The notes beneath the pieces were generated by a model. That model was not told the DNA's origin, searched no databases, and was given only the letters and a program-made list of their open reading frames with translations. A program made the position numbers and the translations under genes. From Marinobacter mobilis (GTDB lineage: Bacteria; Pseudomonadota; Gammaproteobacteria; Pseudomonadales; Oleiphilaceae): DNA of 64,000 nt. Shown here one piece after another: positions 24,369 through 33,899 of the stretch (the first letter of the stretch is position 1; the number at the start of each line of letters is the position of its first letter). The DNA is taken from positions 1-64,000 of the forward strand of contig NZ_FNNE01000004.1 in the NCBI RefSeq assembly GCF_900106945.1, read 5' to 3'.

Positions 24369-25760
24369 TCATCGCGGCATTCGCAGAACCGGCACCAGGG
24401 CAATCAGAACCAGTCCCGCGACCAGCCACCAGGCCGTATGGAATGCCGACAGTGCCGGTACCGGGCCGACGTGGTCACCATACTCCAGGGTCAACGCAAC
24501 CAGGTTAATGCCGAAGGCGCCACCCAGCTGGCGGGAAAAGTTAATGATGCTGGACCCTGCACCCAGCTCCTCAACTTCCAGCGGATTGAGGGCGGCGGTG
24601 GAGAGCGCCGGCAGCATGAAACCAAGGCCAATGCGGCCGATGACCGCCCAGATCGCGAGCCAGACAAACCCCAGGCTCAGGTCCGATACTGCAAACAGCA
24701 CCGCAGAAAGGCCAAAGGCTACGATGCCGTATAGCGTCAGCGAACGGGCACTGAACCGGTCTGCCAGGCGCCCGGCAATGGGAAAGGTGATCCCCAGGGC
24801 AATCCCCGCCGGGAGCATCAGCAGGCCGGCATCGGAAGCCGAGAACTGCAGGGCGGTCTGGACAAACAGCGGAATCAGGTAGGTGGATCCGTAGAGTGCC
24901 AGCCCCAGGGCCAGAGCCCCTAGATTGGCGTAAAGAAAGGACGACCGCCGCATCAGCTGAACTCGCAGCAACGGATGCCGCGCTCGGCGCTGCCGGCGAC
25001 CAAACAGCGTCACCATGAGGGCCGCGCCGAGAGACTCCACCACAATGGTTAGCCACTGGCCGTCGGCGGCCTGCAGCCGATTGAGCGCGTCCAGCCCAAG
25101 CAGCAGCGCCCCCCCCAGATACAGCAGTCCGGGCAGATCAAACGGGTAGGGAGCAGGGCGTTGTACAGGAACAGGCAGAAACTTCCAGGCCATGAAGACC
25201 CCCAGCAAGGTTACCGGGGCCGGCGCAAACATAACGTAACGCCAGTCAAAATGATCCACCAAAAAACCGCCCAGCACCGGCCCCAGAGCGGGCGCCAGGA
25301 TCACTCCCATGCCATAGATGCCCATGGCCTGGCCCCGACGATCACGGGGGAAGATGCGGAAAATCAGGTACATCGCCATCGGCTGCATCAGACCGGCGAG
25401 CGCCCCCTGGGCAACCCGGGCGGTGATCAGCGCCTCTGTGCTGGGACTGAACCCACCCAACACCGAAACCCCGCTGAACAGCAGCATGGCGCAGCCCAGC
25501 GCCATGCGTACACCAAAATGCTCCAGCAACCAGGTGGATGCCAGCATGGTGGTGGTCATGGCAGCGATATAGCCGGTGGCAAGCCAATGGGCGGTGCCCT
25601 GGCGAATATCGAATTCGGCCATGATATCCGGCAGTGCCACGTTGATCACCGTGGCACTCAACACCGTCGCCATGGTCCCAAGCATAACGGTGGTTACCGC
25701 CAGCCAGCGCCAGCCGTCACCATACCGTGCCCTGAGTGCCTCAACGGTGTTGTTACTCAA
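24369..25760 (-). CDS. MFS multidrug exporter, DHA2 (EmrB-like) family
   Basis: A 463-residue integral membrane transporter with 12-14 helices. Early motif text LPDIMAEFDIRQGTAHWLATGYIAAM and GLMQPMAMYL, and motif C-like GAPALGPVLGG-type text (ILAPALGPVLGGFLVDHFDWR region), fit proton-driven drug exporters. It lies 48 nt downstream of a MarR-type regulator in the same direction, the usual arrangement for a regulator-controlled efflux pump. No membrane-fusion (EmrA) partner is adjacent. Its substrate is unknown. Confidence 0.9.
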   Translation of the reverse strand: MSNNTVEALRARYGDGWRWLAVTTVMLGTMATVLSATVINVALPDIMAEFDIRQGTAHWLATGYIAAMTTTMLASTWLLEHFGVRMALGCAMLLFSGVSVLGGFSPSTEALITARVAQGALAGLMQPMAMYLIFRIFPRDRRGQAMGIYGMGVILAPALGPVLGGFLVDHFDWRYVMFAPAPVTLLGVFMAWKFLPVPVQRPAPYPFDLPGLLYLGGALLLGLDALNRLQAADGQWLTIVVESLGAALMVTLFGRRQRRARHPLLRVQLMRRSSFLYANLGALALGLALYGSTYLIPLFVQTALQFSASDAGLLMLPAGIALGITFPIAGRLADRFSARSLTLYGIVAFGLSAVLFAVSDLSLGFVWLAIWAVIGRIGLGFMLPALSTAALNPLEVEELGAGSSIINFSRQLGGAFGINLVALTLEYGDHVGPVPALSAFHTAWWLVAGLVLIALVPVLRMPR

Positions 25761-25808
25761 GCTGGCTCCCTGATGCCCTCAGGCGCTGCGGGGTGAGCGG
25801 ATGAAAGA

Positions 25809-26234
25809 TTACTTCTGGCTGTCGCCGTTGACCATGATCTTCTGGAACACCTTGAGGGCGCAGGCGATTTCGTCATCGCTGATGCCCTCAAGCATCTCCT
25901 CTCGCAGCGCCTGGGCGCGGGCGTTGAGATCGTCCATGAAGCGCTCGCCATCTTCAGTCAGGAACAGACGGCGGGCCCGACGATCATTCTGGCAGGGACG
26001 ACGTTCGATCAGGCTCTGCTCTTCCAGGCTGTCAAGCAGCCGGACCAGCGTCGGATTCTCAATCGCCATCAGGCTGGCGAGTTCGCGCTGGGTCAGCCCT
26101 TCGCCACCTTTCTGCAGGTAGACCATGGTGGTCCAGCGCGCCTGAGTGACACCAAGATCCTTCAGACGTTCATCCAACAGTTTGCGCCAGCGGCGGGTGA
26201 CACGGGCCACAGCAAAAGGAAACTGGTCTCTCAT
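25809..26234 (-). CDS. MarR family transcriptional regulator
   Basis: A 141-residue winged-helix protein: WRKLLDERLKDLGVTQARW at the start, recognition helix LTQRELASLMAIENPTLVRLLD, and wing text RPCQNDRRARRLFLTEDG. The start at 26234 is chosen because GGAG lies 8 nt upstream; an upstream start would add a Cys-rich leader. It probably represses itself and the MFS exporter that follows, with relief by a small aromatic ligand. An inverted repeat at 26335-26349 is a possible operator. Confidence 0.92.
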   Translation of the reverse strand: MRDQFPFAVARVTRRWRKLLDERLKDLGVTQARWTTMVYLQKGGEGLTQRELASLMAIENPTLVRLLDSLEEQSLIERRPCQNDRRARRLFLTEDGERFMDDLNARAQALREEMLEGISDDEIACALKVFQKIMVNGDSQK

Positions 26235-26334
26235 TACTCGTACTCCACAACAACAGGAGCCCCGGGCTCCCATAAAAAAGTAAGCCCAGATAACAGGATG
26301 GGCACATCGAGGTTTGGTAATAGCTAATAGTAAG

Positions 26335-26349
26335 CTAATGACTGATTAG
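26335..26349. promoter_or_regulatory. Candidate MarR operator (inverted repeat)
   Basis: CTAAT-GACTG-ATTAG is a perfect 5-5-5 inverted repeat about 100 bp upstream of the marR-type start, in an AT-rich patch with another GCTAAT at 26323-26328. Size and position fit a MarR-dimer site. Confidence 0.4.
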
Positions 26350-26553
26350 AACCTAGAACTGCATGCACAAACCCTATCAGTGGAAACCGAAAGAGGACAG
26401 GGTGTAACGTGCGTCCAGGCCATGGGCTGCAAGCAGTTAACATTGTTTTACATTAAGGTGACGTAACACACCGGCGCAGGGCAAAGCTGCTAACATGGCC
26501 GAAAATCCGGAGTATTCCCCGGCCCGATTCGCCAAATCGAAGAGCTGAGCAAC

Positions 26554-27441
26554 ATGAAAAAAACGGAGTGGCCCATCCGCTGGGACTTGCTGCTGCGCTA
26601 TCGCCTGATTGAGATCATTGCGCTTTGGGAAGGCAGGCTGACCACCAATCATATCTGCCACAGTTTCGGGATCGGGCGCCAACAGGCCTCCAAGGACATC
26701 AACACTTACCTGCGGGAAGTGGCGCCGGGCAATCTGGTCTATGATCGCCATCTCAAAGGTTATGTTCCCGCCAGCGATTTCAGCCCCTCAGTGACCCAGG
26801 GCCATGCCAGCGAATACCTGGAACTGGTCTGCCGTCACCAGAGCCTGAGCCAGACCGTTGAAAACCTCGACATCGAGCTGCCCAACAGCCAGATGCTCCG
26901 GCATCCGCTGCCGCTGGCCCGCCCCGAGGTAGTGCGTCCGTTGATTGCAGCCTGCCGCCAGGGTCGCCAGCTGAAAGCGGTGTATCTGTCCATGGACAAC
27001 CCGCAACCGGAACAATGCCTGCTTGAGCCCCACACCCTGATTTGCAGTGACCGCGGCTGGCATGTCCGGGCCTGGTGCCATAACCAGCAGAACTTCCGCG
27101 ATTTCCTGGTCAGCCATTTCCGTGCGCCGATCAGCCTGCTGCCTGAACGGGCCAGCCACAGCCAGCTCCAGGATCAGCACTGGAACCGCACAGTCACCGT
27201 GATTTTTCAGCCCAACCCCCGCCTAAACAGCCACCAGCGGGCGCTGATTGCCGATGACTACCACATGCGCAACGAACGCCTCGAGCTCAGCGTGCGGGCT
27301 GCGCTGATGCCCCACCTGCTGCGGCAGATGGGGCTTGGCCACGAAAACAGCGATCCGCTGGCCCAGCCACTGGCCCTGGTCAGCGACGAGGCTACTCAGG
27401 CACTGTCTGGCCAGAGTCCGCAAGCGGCCGCCTGCCTCTGA
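26554..27441 (+). CDS. WYL domain-containing transcriptional regulator
   Basis: A 295-residue protein. An N-terminal winged helix-turn-helix (about 15-75, with FGIGRQQASKDINTYLRE) is followed by a WYL domain (about 135-205: LKAVYLSMDN, EPHTLICSDRGWHVRAWC) and a C-terminal WCX-like extension. This length and order match the BrxR/CapW group that controls anti-phage islands. Here no defense genes are adjacent: the upstream gene is marR and the downstream gene is a small membrane protein on the other strand. Its target is unknown. The WYL fold usually binds a nucleic acid or nucleotide ligand. Confidence 0.88.
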   Translation: MKKTEWPIRWDLLLRYRLIEIIALWEGRLTTNHICHSFGIGRQQASKDINTYLREVAPGNLVYDRHLKGYVPASDFSPSVTQGHASEYLELVCRHQSLSQTVENLDIELPNSQMLRHPLPLARPEVVRPLIAACRQGRQLKAVYLSMDNPQPEQCLLEPHTLICSDRGWHVRAWCHNQQNFRDFLVSHFRAPISLLPERASHSQLQDQHWNRTVTVIFQPNPRLNSHQRALIADDYHMRNERLELSVRAALMPHLLRQMGLGHENSDPLAQPLALVSDEATQALSGQSPQAAACL

Positions 27442-27459
27442 CCGGAAGCACGTCCGTGC

Positions 27460-27858
27460 TCAGCGTCCCCCGGCACGCCACTGCTCGATCTCTGCCGCCC
27501 AGGCCCGGGCACGGTCACCCCGGTTATTGAGAGCCAGTCCTACACGCTGAACCTCGGGGTGATCGAAGGTCAGCACCAGGTTATAACGGTGACGGCTGGC
27601 TTCAAGCTCCTGCTCCGTCACCTCAACCCCGGTCAGTGCGGTCGCGTCGACAATGGTGTACCTCTGTGGCCAGACAATCGCCAATTGCCGGCGGCTGTCA
27701 TCGGCCACCACCAGCACATTGGAGCGCCATTGCCGGGACACCTCAAAGCCCTTCTCGGTCAGCGCCTGCAGAGTTCGGTCGGTGCGGGTTTTCTGGTACC
27801 AGATGACCCCCACGGCCATAACCACCACCACAAGCACCACCCATAATCCATGACTCAT
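27460..27858 (-). CDS. Small membrane-anchored protein of unknown function
   Basis: A 132-residue protein with one N-terminal membrane segment (about residues 4-21, very Val-rich) and a soluble domain that looks alpha/beta (RQLAIVWPQRYTIVDATALTGVEV). I do not recognise the family. It converges on the WYL regulator gene (18 nt between the stops) and is divergent from the nuclease gene. The start at 27858 is an ATG with no strong ribosome site in view. Confidence 0.65.
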   Translation of the reverse strand: MSHGLWVVLVVVVMAVGVIWYQKTRTDRTLQALTEKGFEVSRQWRSNVLVVADDSRRQLAIVWPQRYTIVDATALTGVEVTEQELEASRHRYNLVLTFDHPEVQRVGLALNNRGDRARAWAAEIEQWRAGGR

Positions 27859-27911
27859 CGTCTACAATGCTCCTTCACGGTTCCCTCGACACAACCACTG
27901 ACTGTACCATC

Positions 27912-29633
27912 ATGACTCGCCTCACCAACACCTGGAACATTGGCCTTGTCCTGCTCGCTCTGTCAGTGCCGGCCGCCGCGTGCGATGGTGTGTACCGGTC
28001 AATCACCGACATCCAGGGTTCCGGGTCTCAGTCCCCGCAAATCGGCGAGCGGGTGTCTGTCCGCGGTGTGATCACCCTCGACGCCCGCGGTGACCAGGGC
28101 CTCGGCGGCTTCTTCCTTCAGCAACCCGAGCATGACACCGACGCCTCCAGCGCGCTGTTCATCTACACCCGTCTGCGCGACGGGGCCGTTGGCGAGGAGG
28201 TAGCCGTCACCGGGACCGTGACCGAATACCACGGACTCACCGAGCTGACCGCGGTGGATTCGATCAAGACCTGCGGCCCGGCGTCACTGCCGCCACCGGT
28301 ATCCGTCCAGTTGCCACTGAATGAGGCACAGCGCGAGTCTCTGGAAGGCATGCGCATTGCCCTCAGCCAGCCGCTGCAGATCATTGATCACCACCAGCTG
28401 GCTGACTTCGGCACCCTCACACTGGCCCCGCAACAACAAACCGTCCCGACCCAGCTGCTCCCCCCGGGTGACGAAGCCTGGATACTGGAACAACGGCAAC
28501 AGCTGCTGCGGCTGATTCTCGATGACGGTCGCAGCCAACGCGGCCCAGTGCCAACGCCCTATCCCGATGGCGGCCTGAGCCGGCAAACCAATTTTCGCAC
28601 CGGCACTGTGGTCACCGGACTCGACGGCATCCTCGACTACCGCTATCAGCACTGGCGCCTGCAACCTCTGGCAGCCCCCCGTTTCGAGCCCACCAACCCA
28701 CGACCACAGGCTCCGGCACAAGGTATCAACAGCAACCTGAGGTTGATGACCCTGAATCTGGGTAACTATTTCAATGGCGAGCAGGGGACGTTCACCACCA
28801 GCCGCGGCGCCCGTAACCGCCAGCAATGGCTGCGCCAAACCCGCCATCTGGTGGCCGCCATTGAGCAGAGCCAGGCGGACGTACTGGCTGCCAGCGAACT
28901 GGAGAACGATGGCTATGGATCGGATAGCGCCATCGCCAGCCTCGCCGAGGCACTTGGTGCACCGTGGCGTTATGTGATTCCTGCCAGCCGTGATCCCGGA
29001 GTGGCTATTACCGTGGGCTTTCTGTATCGGGCAGACCGGGTACGCACGGTAGGGCCCGCGTTGCGACCGCCTGCCGAACAATGGCCGGGACTGGGACGGC
29101 GGCCATTGCTGCAACAGTTCCAGCCGCTTTCCGGCGGTGAAACCGTGCGGCTGGTGCTGGCCCACTTCAAGTCCAAACACTGCCGCAATGCCCGCGGCGC
29201 AGACCGCGATCAGCACGACGGCCAGGGCTGCTTTGCCAACCGTCGTACGGAGCAGGCCGACGCTCTGACACGATGGTTGGCGACCCTGCCCGCACAGGCT
29301 ATTGCCGGTACCCTGGTAACCGGAGATCTCAACAGCTATGCCCGCGAGTGGCCCATTCAACGTCTGCGCGACAAGGGCTTTCGGGACCTGATCAACGACA
29401 CCACTGACGCGCCCGCGGCCAGCTACCGCTATCAGGGTCGCCGCGGCACCCTCGATTACAGCCTGGCCGATCGCGCGCTGGCCGACCATATAGTAGCCGC
29501 CCGGATCTGGGCCATTAATGCCGACGAACCCCGCGCGCTGGACTTTCGTGCCCCCGCAGCTGTGTCAGCCGAACCCATCGCCCCTTGGCGCAGCTCCGAT
29601 CACGACCCGTTGATCACCGATCTGCAGCTCTGA
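27912..29633 (+). CDS. ExeM/NucH-type extracellular endonuclease
   Basis: A 573-residue secreted protein. Signal peptide about residues 5-22 (ends PAAACDG), an OB-fold-like lower region (about 30-120), then an endonuclease/exonuclease/phosphatase domain from about 285: MTLNLGNYFNG, ASELENDGYGSDSA, VTGDLNSYAREWP and the C-terminal SSDHDPLITDL. These are the metal and catalytic motifs of the DNase I-like fold. NucH/ExeM relatives degrade extracellular DNA for nutrient gain or biofilm release. The start at 27912 is chosen so the signal peptide is N-terminal; an ATG at 27867 adds 15 residues. The ribosome site is weak for both. Confidence 0.9.
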   Translation: MTRLTNTWNIGLVLLALSVPAAACDGVYRSITDIQGSGSQSPQIGERVSVRGVITLDARGDQGLGGFFLQQPEHDTDASSALFIYTRLRDGAVGEEVAVTGTVTEYHGLTELTAVDSIKTCGPASLPPPVSVQLPLNEAQRESLEGMRIALSQPLQIIDHHQLADFGTLTLAPQQQTVPTQLLPPGDEAWILEQRQQLLRLILDDGRSQRGPVPTPYPDGGLSRQTNFRTGTVVTGLDGILDYRYQHWRLQPLAAPRFEPTNPRPQAPAQGINSNLRLMTLNLGNYFNGEQGTFTTSRGARNRQQWLRQTRHLVAAIEQSQADVLAASELENDGYGSDSAIASLAEALGAPWRYVIPASRDPGVAITVGFLYRADRVRTVGPALRPPAEQWPGLGRRPLLQQFQPLSGGETVRLVLAHFKSKHCRNARGADRDQHDGQGCFANRRTEQADALTRWLATLPAQAIAGTLVTGDLNSYAREWPIQRLRDKGFRDLINDTTDAPAASYRYQGRRGTLDYSLADRALADHIVAARIWAINADEPRALDFRAPAAVSAEPIAPWRSSDHDPLITDLQL

Positions 29634-29740
29634 GAGCAGAGCACACTTGCCCTCGTAACCTCCATGCCAGGGCGGAACAGCCAAAGCCTACCGCCCGCAG
29701 CCCGGTACACTGAAAGCTCAACGTACCGCGAGGCACTCAC

Positions 29741-30631
29741 ATGCGCATTCCGACCCCAGACCTTTGGCCCCTGGCCCGCACCAGCCATCGTTGGCTGCAA
29801 CAGACCCGCCGCCGCGAGGCCGTGGTCGACAACCATCGCCTGGTCTGGCTGGAACGGGGCAGCCCCAGCGCCGGCCGCCCGACGGTCGTTTTGCTGCATG
29901 GATTTACCGCAATGAAGGAAAACTGGGGGCTGTGGCTGCCGCTGCTGCCTCGCGACTGGCACCTGCTGGTGCCAGACCTGCCCGGTTTTGGGGAAAGTGA
30001 GTACCACGCCAACGCCAGCTATCGCTACGAAATCCAGGCGTCACGGCTGCGTAACTGGCTGAGCAGCCTGAACCTGGACAATGTCCATCTGGTGGGCAGC
30101 TCCATGGGTGGAGCCATTGCCTCGATTCTGGCAGGCCGCCTGGAGCCGGAAGCCCGTTCGCTGACCGTACTGAACAGTGCCGGTATTCCCGAACACGCAG
30201 ATGTCGACATCAATGCTCCGTTCACCTCGGACCGTGACAGTATTTTGGTACCGACCTCGTTACCGGAGGTCCACCGCATGTTTACCTCGGTCGGCAACGG
30301 CAGCACCAACCCCGGCGCCCTGGCCATAACCGGCCTCCTCGGCCCCGACCTGATCAGCCGTGAACATGCCCACCGCCACATTTTTTCGGACATGGTTGCG
30401 GACGGCCTCGCCCCGGCCCGCTATCTCGACAGCCAGACCATTCCGCTGCAGGTCCAGTGGGGTGCACGGGACGTTATTACCCCGACCTGCTGTGTGGATT
30501 ATTTCCGCAGAGTGCGGCCAGAGGCCGACATCCACGTGTTCCGCGGGGTAGGTCATCTACCCATGCTGGAGGCACCAAAACGCTCTGCGTCAGCATTGAT
30601 TCGCTTTGTCCGTGCACAGAGCACATATTGA
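29741..30631 (+). CDS. Alpha/beta hydrolase (lipase/esterase-like)
   Basis: A 296-residue hydrolase. Oxyanion region LLHGFTAMKENW (51-62), nucleophile elbow GSSMGG with S121, acid residue in GARDVITP and catalytic His in GVGHLPMLE. The cap region is small. It has no clear signal peptide, although the first 20 residues include an amphipathic stretch. It is similar to triacylglycerol lipase/esterase relatives of the LipH/EstA type; substrate unknown. The start at 29741 follows a weak GAGGCA ribosome site. It lies upstream of an AraC regulator but 150 nt apart. Confidence 0.87.
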   Translation: MRIPTPDLWPLARTSHRWLQQTRRREAVVDNHRLVWLERGSPSAGRPTVVLLHGFTAMKENWGLWLPLLPRDWHLLVPDLPGFGESEYHANASYRYEIQASRLRNWLSSLNLDNVHLVGSSMGGAIASILAGRLEPEARSLTVLNSAGIPEHADVDINAPFTSDRDSILVPTSLPEVHRMFTSVGNGSTNPGALAITGLLGPDLISREHAHRHIFSDMVADGLAPARYLDSQTIPLQVQWGARDVITPTCCVDYFRRVRPEADIHVFRGVGHLPMLEAPKRSASALIRFVRAQSTY

Positions 30632-30784
30632 AAATCTTGTCATGCCCTCAATGCCAATTGGCCTGCAGATCCCTGAACACCGTCAGTGAAGTCATGGGGC
30701 GGGGCAGCTGATCAAGTCATAATCAATTGACCCTTAGCGTAACAACACAATAAGAACAGCCCCTATTCAGACGAGGAAACAGAC

Positions 30785-31855
30785 ATGCGAGCCTCCGCTT
30801 CCCAGGCCCAGGACCTCGGTTTGCCAGCCATCTACTTACATTTGCTGGCCGAATTACTACACAACCTCAATGTTGACGAACACGCTCTGCTACTGAGGGT
30901 CGGACTGGATCCGTCGCGCCTGCAATCCACTGAGCTGCGGGTCAGCCAGTCCCAGGCCAGCGAATTCGTCACCCGTGCCATTATCGAAAGCGGTGAGCCC
31001 GGCCTAGGCATCATGCTGGCCAGAGAAATGAAACTGCCGCTGCACGGTGCCCTCGGCATTGCCGTAATGAGCAGCGAGAACCTTGGTGAAGCACTCGATC
31101 TGGTGAGCCGTTACCTGACCCTGCGTGCCCCCCACATCCGGGTCCATCAGCATCGGGAAGGTGATCGCGTGGTGTTCCGGCTGGTGTGTGATATTGACCT
31201 GGGGCCCCTGCAGGGCTTCATTCTTGATGCGATGCTGTTTGGCTGCATCACGATGGGCAATCAGTTGCTGGGAAGCCCAGTCAGGGATGCCGAGATACGT
31301 CGCGTGGGGGCAGAGCCGGGTTACTTCCAGCGTTTCCGCCAGCAGATCCCGGTCCCGGTTCGCTATGAAAGCCGCGAGGACGCCTTTGTGTTCCCGGCTG
31401 CCATTCTCGACGCGCCGATCCAGTTCAGCGACGAGGCCCTGGCCGCATCCTCCCGTGCCGAGTGTGAAGAATCCCTGCGCCAGCTCACCGAAGACGCCGG
31501 CTTTGGCTGCCGGGTGCGCCGTGTCATCGAAACCAGCCACCCGTTTCCGCCCAAGCTGGCCCAGGTCGCCAACACCCTGTTTGTGTCCGAGCGCACCCTG
31601 AAACGGCGGCTGCAGGAAGAGGAACGCAGTTTTCAGCATCTGGTGGACGATGTGCGTCTGGAACGCGCCGGTGAACTGCTGGAAAACACCAGCATGAATC
31701 TGAGCCAGATCGCCGACGCCCTGGGCTATGCCGATGCCGCCAACTTTACCCGCGCCTTCAAGCGCTGGACCGGTGTCAGCCCCAGCCAGTTCCGCAACGA
31801 ACGTCGGGAAGCTGCCGCGCAGTCCAACCAGCCGCAGGCGTCGGCAACTGCCTGA
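30785..31855 (+). CDS. AraC family regulator with OruR/ArgR-type N-terminal domain
   Basis: A 356-residue regulator. The N-terminal arabinose-binding-like (PF12625) domain spans about 20-210, and a C-terminal AraC HTH spans about 250-340 with NTLFVSERTLKRRLQEEERSF and the second helix MNLSQIADALGYADAANF, then TGVSPSQFR. Members of this group respond to amino acids or fatty-acid-like molecules. It starts at 30785, preceded by GAGGAAACAG. A TTGACC box lies at about 30728. The gene has no operon partner. Possible regulation of the upstream esterase is inference. Confidence 0.9.
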   Translation: MRASASQAQDLGLPAIYLHLLAELLHNLNVDEHALLLRVGLDPSRLQSTELRVSQSQASEFVTRAIIESGEPGLGIMLAREMKLPLHGALGIAVMSSENLGEALDLVSRYLTLRAPHIRVHQHREGDRVVFRLVCDIDLGPLQGFILDAMLFGCITMGNQLLGSPVRDAEIRRVGAEPGYFQRFRQQIPVPVRYESREDAFVFPAAILDAPIQFSDEALAASSRAECEESLRQLTEDAGFGCRVRRVIETSHPFPPKLAQVANTLFVSERTLKRRLQEEERSFQHLVDDVRLERAGELLENTSMNLSQIADALGYADAANFTRAFKRWTGVSPSQFRNERREAAAQSNQPQASATA

Positions 31856-31868
31856 GCCCCCGGCCCGC

Positions 31869-32525
31869 TCAGTCGATACCGACGATCTTGTGCATTTGCA
31901 GGGTCAGCCGCCAGCGTGGGTGCTGCAGACAGTAATCCGTCGCCTTGCGGGTATTGCTCTGCTTGACCGGATCCGGCCCATCCTCGGGCAATGACGGTGA
32001 CGCCATGGGCGACAGGAAGTAGTGGTCAGCCTCGATATCGACAAACCGATCCGGCAACGCCAGCGGCTGCGGATACACCAACTTGAGCTCATTGCAGCGC
32101 CGGATGACGACCTCCGCATCGGCCTTGGGGCTGACGCAGAGCCAGTCGATACCCGCGGGTGCAGGCAGAGTCCCATTGGTTTCCACCCCAACCTCAAGCC
32201 CCGCCTGATGAAAGGCCGCAATCAGCGGCTCATCCAGCTGCAGGAGCGGCTCGCCCCCGGTGCACACCACATAGGGGCGCCCCTGTTCACCGGGCCAGAG
32301 CCGGCGAATATGGGCCGCCAGTGCCTCCGCAGACTCAAAACGACCGCCATTCTGGCCATCGGTGCCCACAAAGTCGGTATCACAAAAATTGCATACCGCC
32401 GACGCCCGGTCCTGCTCCCTGCCATTCCACAGGTTACATTTGCTAAAGCGGCAGAACACCGCAGCCCGCCCCGACTGCGCTCCTTCGCCCTGCAGGGTAT
32501 AGAAGGCTTCCTTGACCCGATACAT
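31869..32525 (-). CDS. queE: 7-carboxy-7-deazaguanine synthase
   Basis: A 218-residue radical-SAM enzyme that makes 7-carboxy-7-deazaguanine from 6-carboxy-tetrahydropterin in queuosine/preQ1 synthesis. Its [4Fe-4S] ligands show the CX14CX2C pattern characteristic of one QueE subgroup (C30, C45, C48), within CNLWNGREQDRASAVCNFC. GGEPLLQ is the glycine-rich SAM motif. It is translationally coupled to queC: its ATG shares one base with the queC stop codon. Confidence 0.95.
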   Translation of the reverse strand: MYRVKEAFYTLQGEGAQSGRAAVFCRFSKCNLWNGREQDRASAVCNFCDTDFVGTDGQNGGRFESAEALAAHIRRLWPGEQGRPYVVCTGGEPLLQLDEPLIAAFHQAGLEVGVETNGTLPAPAGIDWLCVSPKADAEVVIRRCNELKLVYPQPLALPDRFVDIEADHYFLSPMASPSLPEDGPDPVKQSNTRKATDYCLQHPRWRLTLQMHKIVGID

Positions 32526-33193
32526 CAGCGCACACTCTCTTCATAGGGTAAGGGATCACGCAGGCCATTGCTGGCGAACGCTTCCAGCCGCTCCACACAG
32601 GATCCGCAGCGACCACAGGCCTTGTTACGACCGTTGTAACAGGTCCAGGTGTGGCTATAGTCGAGTCCCATGGCGAGCCCTTCAGCGAGGATTTCACCCT
32701 TGTCGGCGCGAATGTACGGCGCCGCGATCGCCACCGGCTGGTAATTGGCCACTCGACAGACCGCGTCCATTTTTTCCATGAACTCCGGCCGGCAATCCGG
32801 GTAGATGGCGTGATCACCACCGTGGGCCCCGAACCAGACCGCCTGAGCTTCAACCGTCACCGCATAGCCCGTGGCCAACGACAACAGGATCATGTTGCGG
32901 TTGGGCACCACCGTGGATTTCATGCTGTCTTCTTCATAGTGGCCTTCCGGCACCTCGACCTCCCCGGTCAAGGCCGACCCTGCCATGACCTCGCTGAGGG
33001 CACGAATATCAATCACCCGATGGGGAATCCCCAATGACTCACACACCGTGCGGGCGCAGTCGAGTTCACGCACATGACGCTGGCCATAGTTGAACGACAG
33101 GGCATGAACCGCATGCCCCTCCGCAAGCGCCTTGTGCAGCAGGGTGAATGAATCCATCCCCCCGGAATAGATGACAACAACGGTTTCTTTCAT
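32525..33193 (-). CDS. queC: 7-cyano-7-deazaguanine synthase
   Basis: A 222-residue ATP-dependent enzyme converting carboxy-deazaguanine to preQ0. PP-loop motif [12 protein letters not shown] at residues 9-20, and four zinc cysteines near the C-terminus in [15 protein letters not shown]. The typical length is about 220-230. It is first in a queC-queE unit. No preQ1 riboswitch is visible in the 169 nt upstream. Confidence 0.95.
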   Translation of the reverse strand: MKETVVVIYSGGMDSFTLLHKALAEGHAVHALSFNYGQRHVRELDCARTVCESLGIPHRVIDIRALSEVMAGSALTGEVEVPEGHYEEDSMKSTVVPNRNMILLSLATGYAVTVEAQAVWFGAHGGDHAIYPDCRPEFMEKMDAVCRVANYQPVAIAAPYIRADKGEILAEGLAMGLDYSHTWTCYNGRNKACGRCGSCVERLEAFASNGLRDPLPYEESVR

Positions 33194-33362
33194 GAAAGAC
33201 TCGTAGACAGATCGGTCGGGCGGCCGATGTTTCGGTTAATCGGCATATTGTAACAGTGCTGTGGCAGGATATAAGGAGCCTTTAAAAACCCTTCAAGGAT
33301 TCGCGTCTGTTTGACAGGACGGTTACACTCTCAGAACGGCTCCACAAATAAAAAAGAACGGA

Positions 33363-33899
33363 ATGAACACCGCAAAAAGCCCGGCATTTATCGATTTTGA
33401 AGCGTCCAGTCTGGACCTGATCGCCAGTTACCCGATTGAGGTTGGCTTGTGCCTGCCTGATGGCACTCTCCACAGCTGGCTCATCCACCCGCACGTACTC
33501 TGGAAGGACTGGTCTGAAAGCGCAGAGCGCATTCATGGCATCAGCCGGGAAACATTGGAACGGGAAGGGGTACCCGTTAGCGAGGTGGCCCAGCAGCTCA
33601 ATGACCTGCTGGATGGCCATGTGTTCTGTGATGCCTGGACCTTTGACAGTTTCTGGCTGCACCGACTGTTCCGCGCCGCGAATCTTCAGCCCAGGTTTCA
33701 GCTTGAGTCCATTTCGCTGTTGCTGACAGCGGCCGAGGTCAAAGTCTGGTCCGCCACCCGCCAGCAGGTTATTCAACGACTGTCACTGCCCATTCACCGC
33801 GCCGCCAACGACGCCCTGATCCTGAGAGAAACCTGGTGTGAACTCGCGACACCCCCGCTGGGTAACAGCAGTGACCCGGGCTGCAGCCAGCTGGCCTAA
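33363..33899 (+). CDS. DnaQ-like 3'-5' exonuclease (DEDDh)
   Basis: A 178-residue protein with the RNase H-like exonuclease motifs: FIDFEASS (D11, E13), GISRETLE then FCDAWTFDSFWL with the second Asp, and HRAANDALIL (HxxxxD, motif III). It has only the catalytic domain, so it is not a polymerase III epsilon subunit with its C-terminal linker; it resembles stand-alone exonucleases of unknown substrate. A clear ribosome site is not evident (AGAACGGA upstream). Its stop overlaps the end of the convergent membrane protein gene by 4 nt. Confidence 0.87.
   Translation: MNTAKSPAFIDFEASSLDLIASYPIEVGLCLPDGTLHSWLIHPHVLWKDWSESAERIHGISRETLEREGVPVSEVAQQLNDLLDGHVFCDAWTFDSFWLHRLFRAANLQPRFQLESISLLLTAAEVKVWSATRQQVIQRLSLPIHRAANDALILRETWCELATPPLGNSSDPGCSQLA

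Noticed and set aside
26403..26408. TGTAAC hexamers at 26403, 33249 and 47306 as further ECF sites
   Set aside because: None is followed by GTGTC at the fixed spacing, so they are taken as chance.
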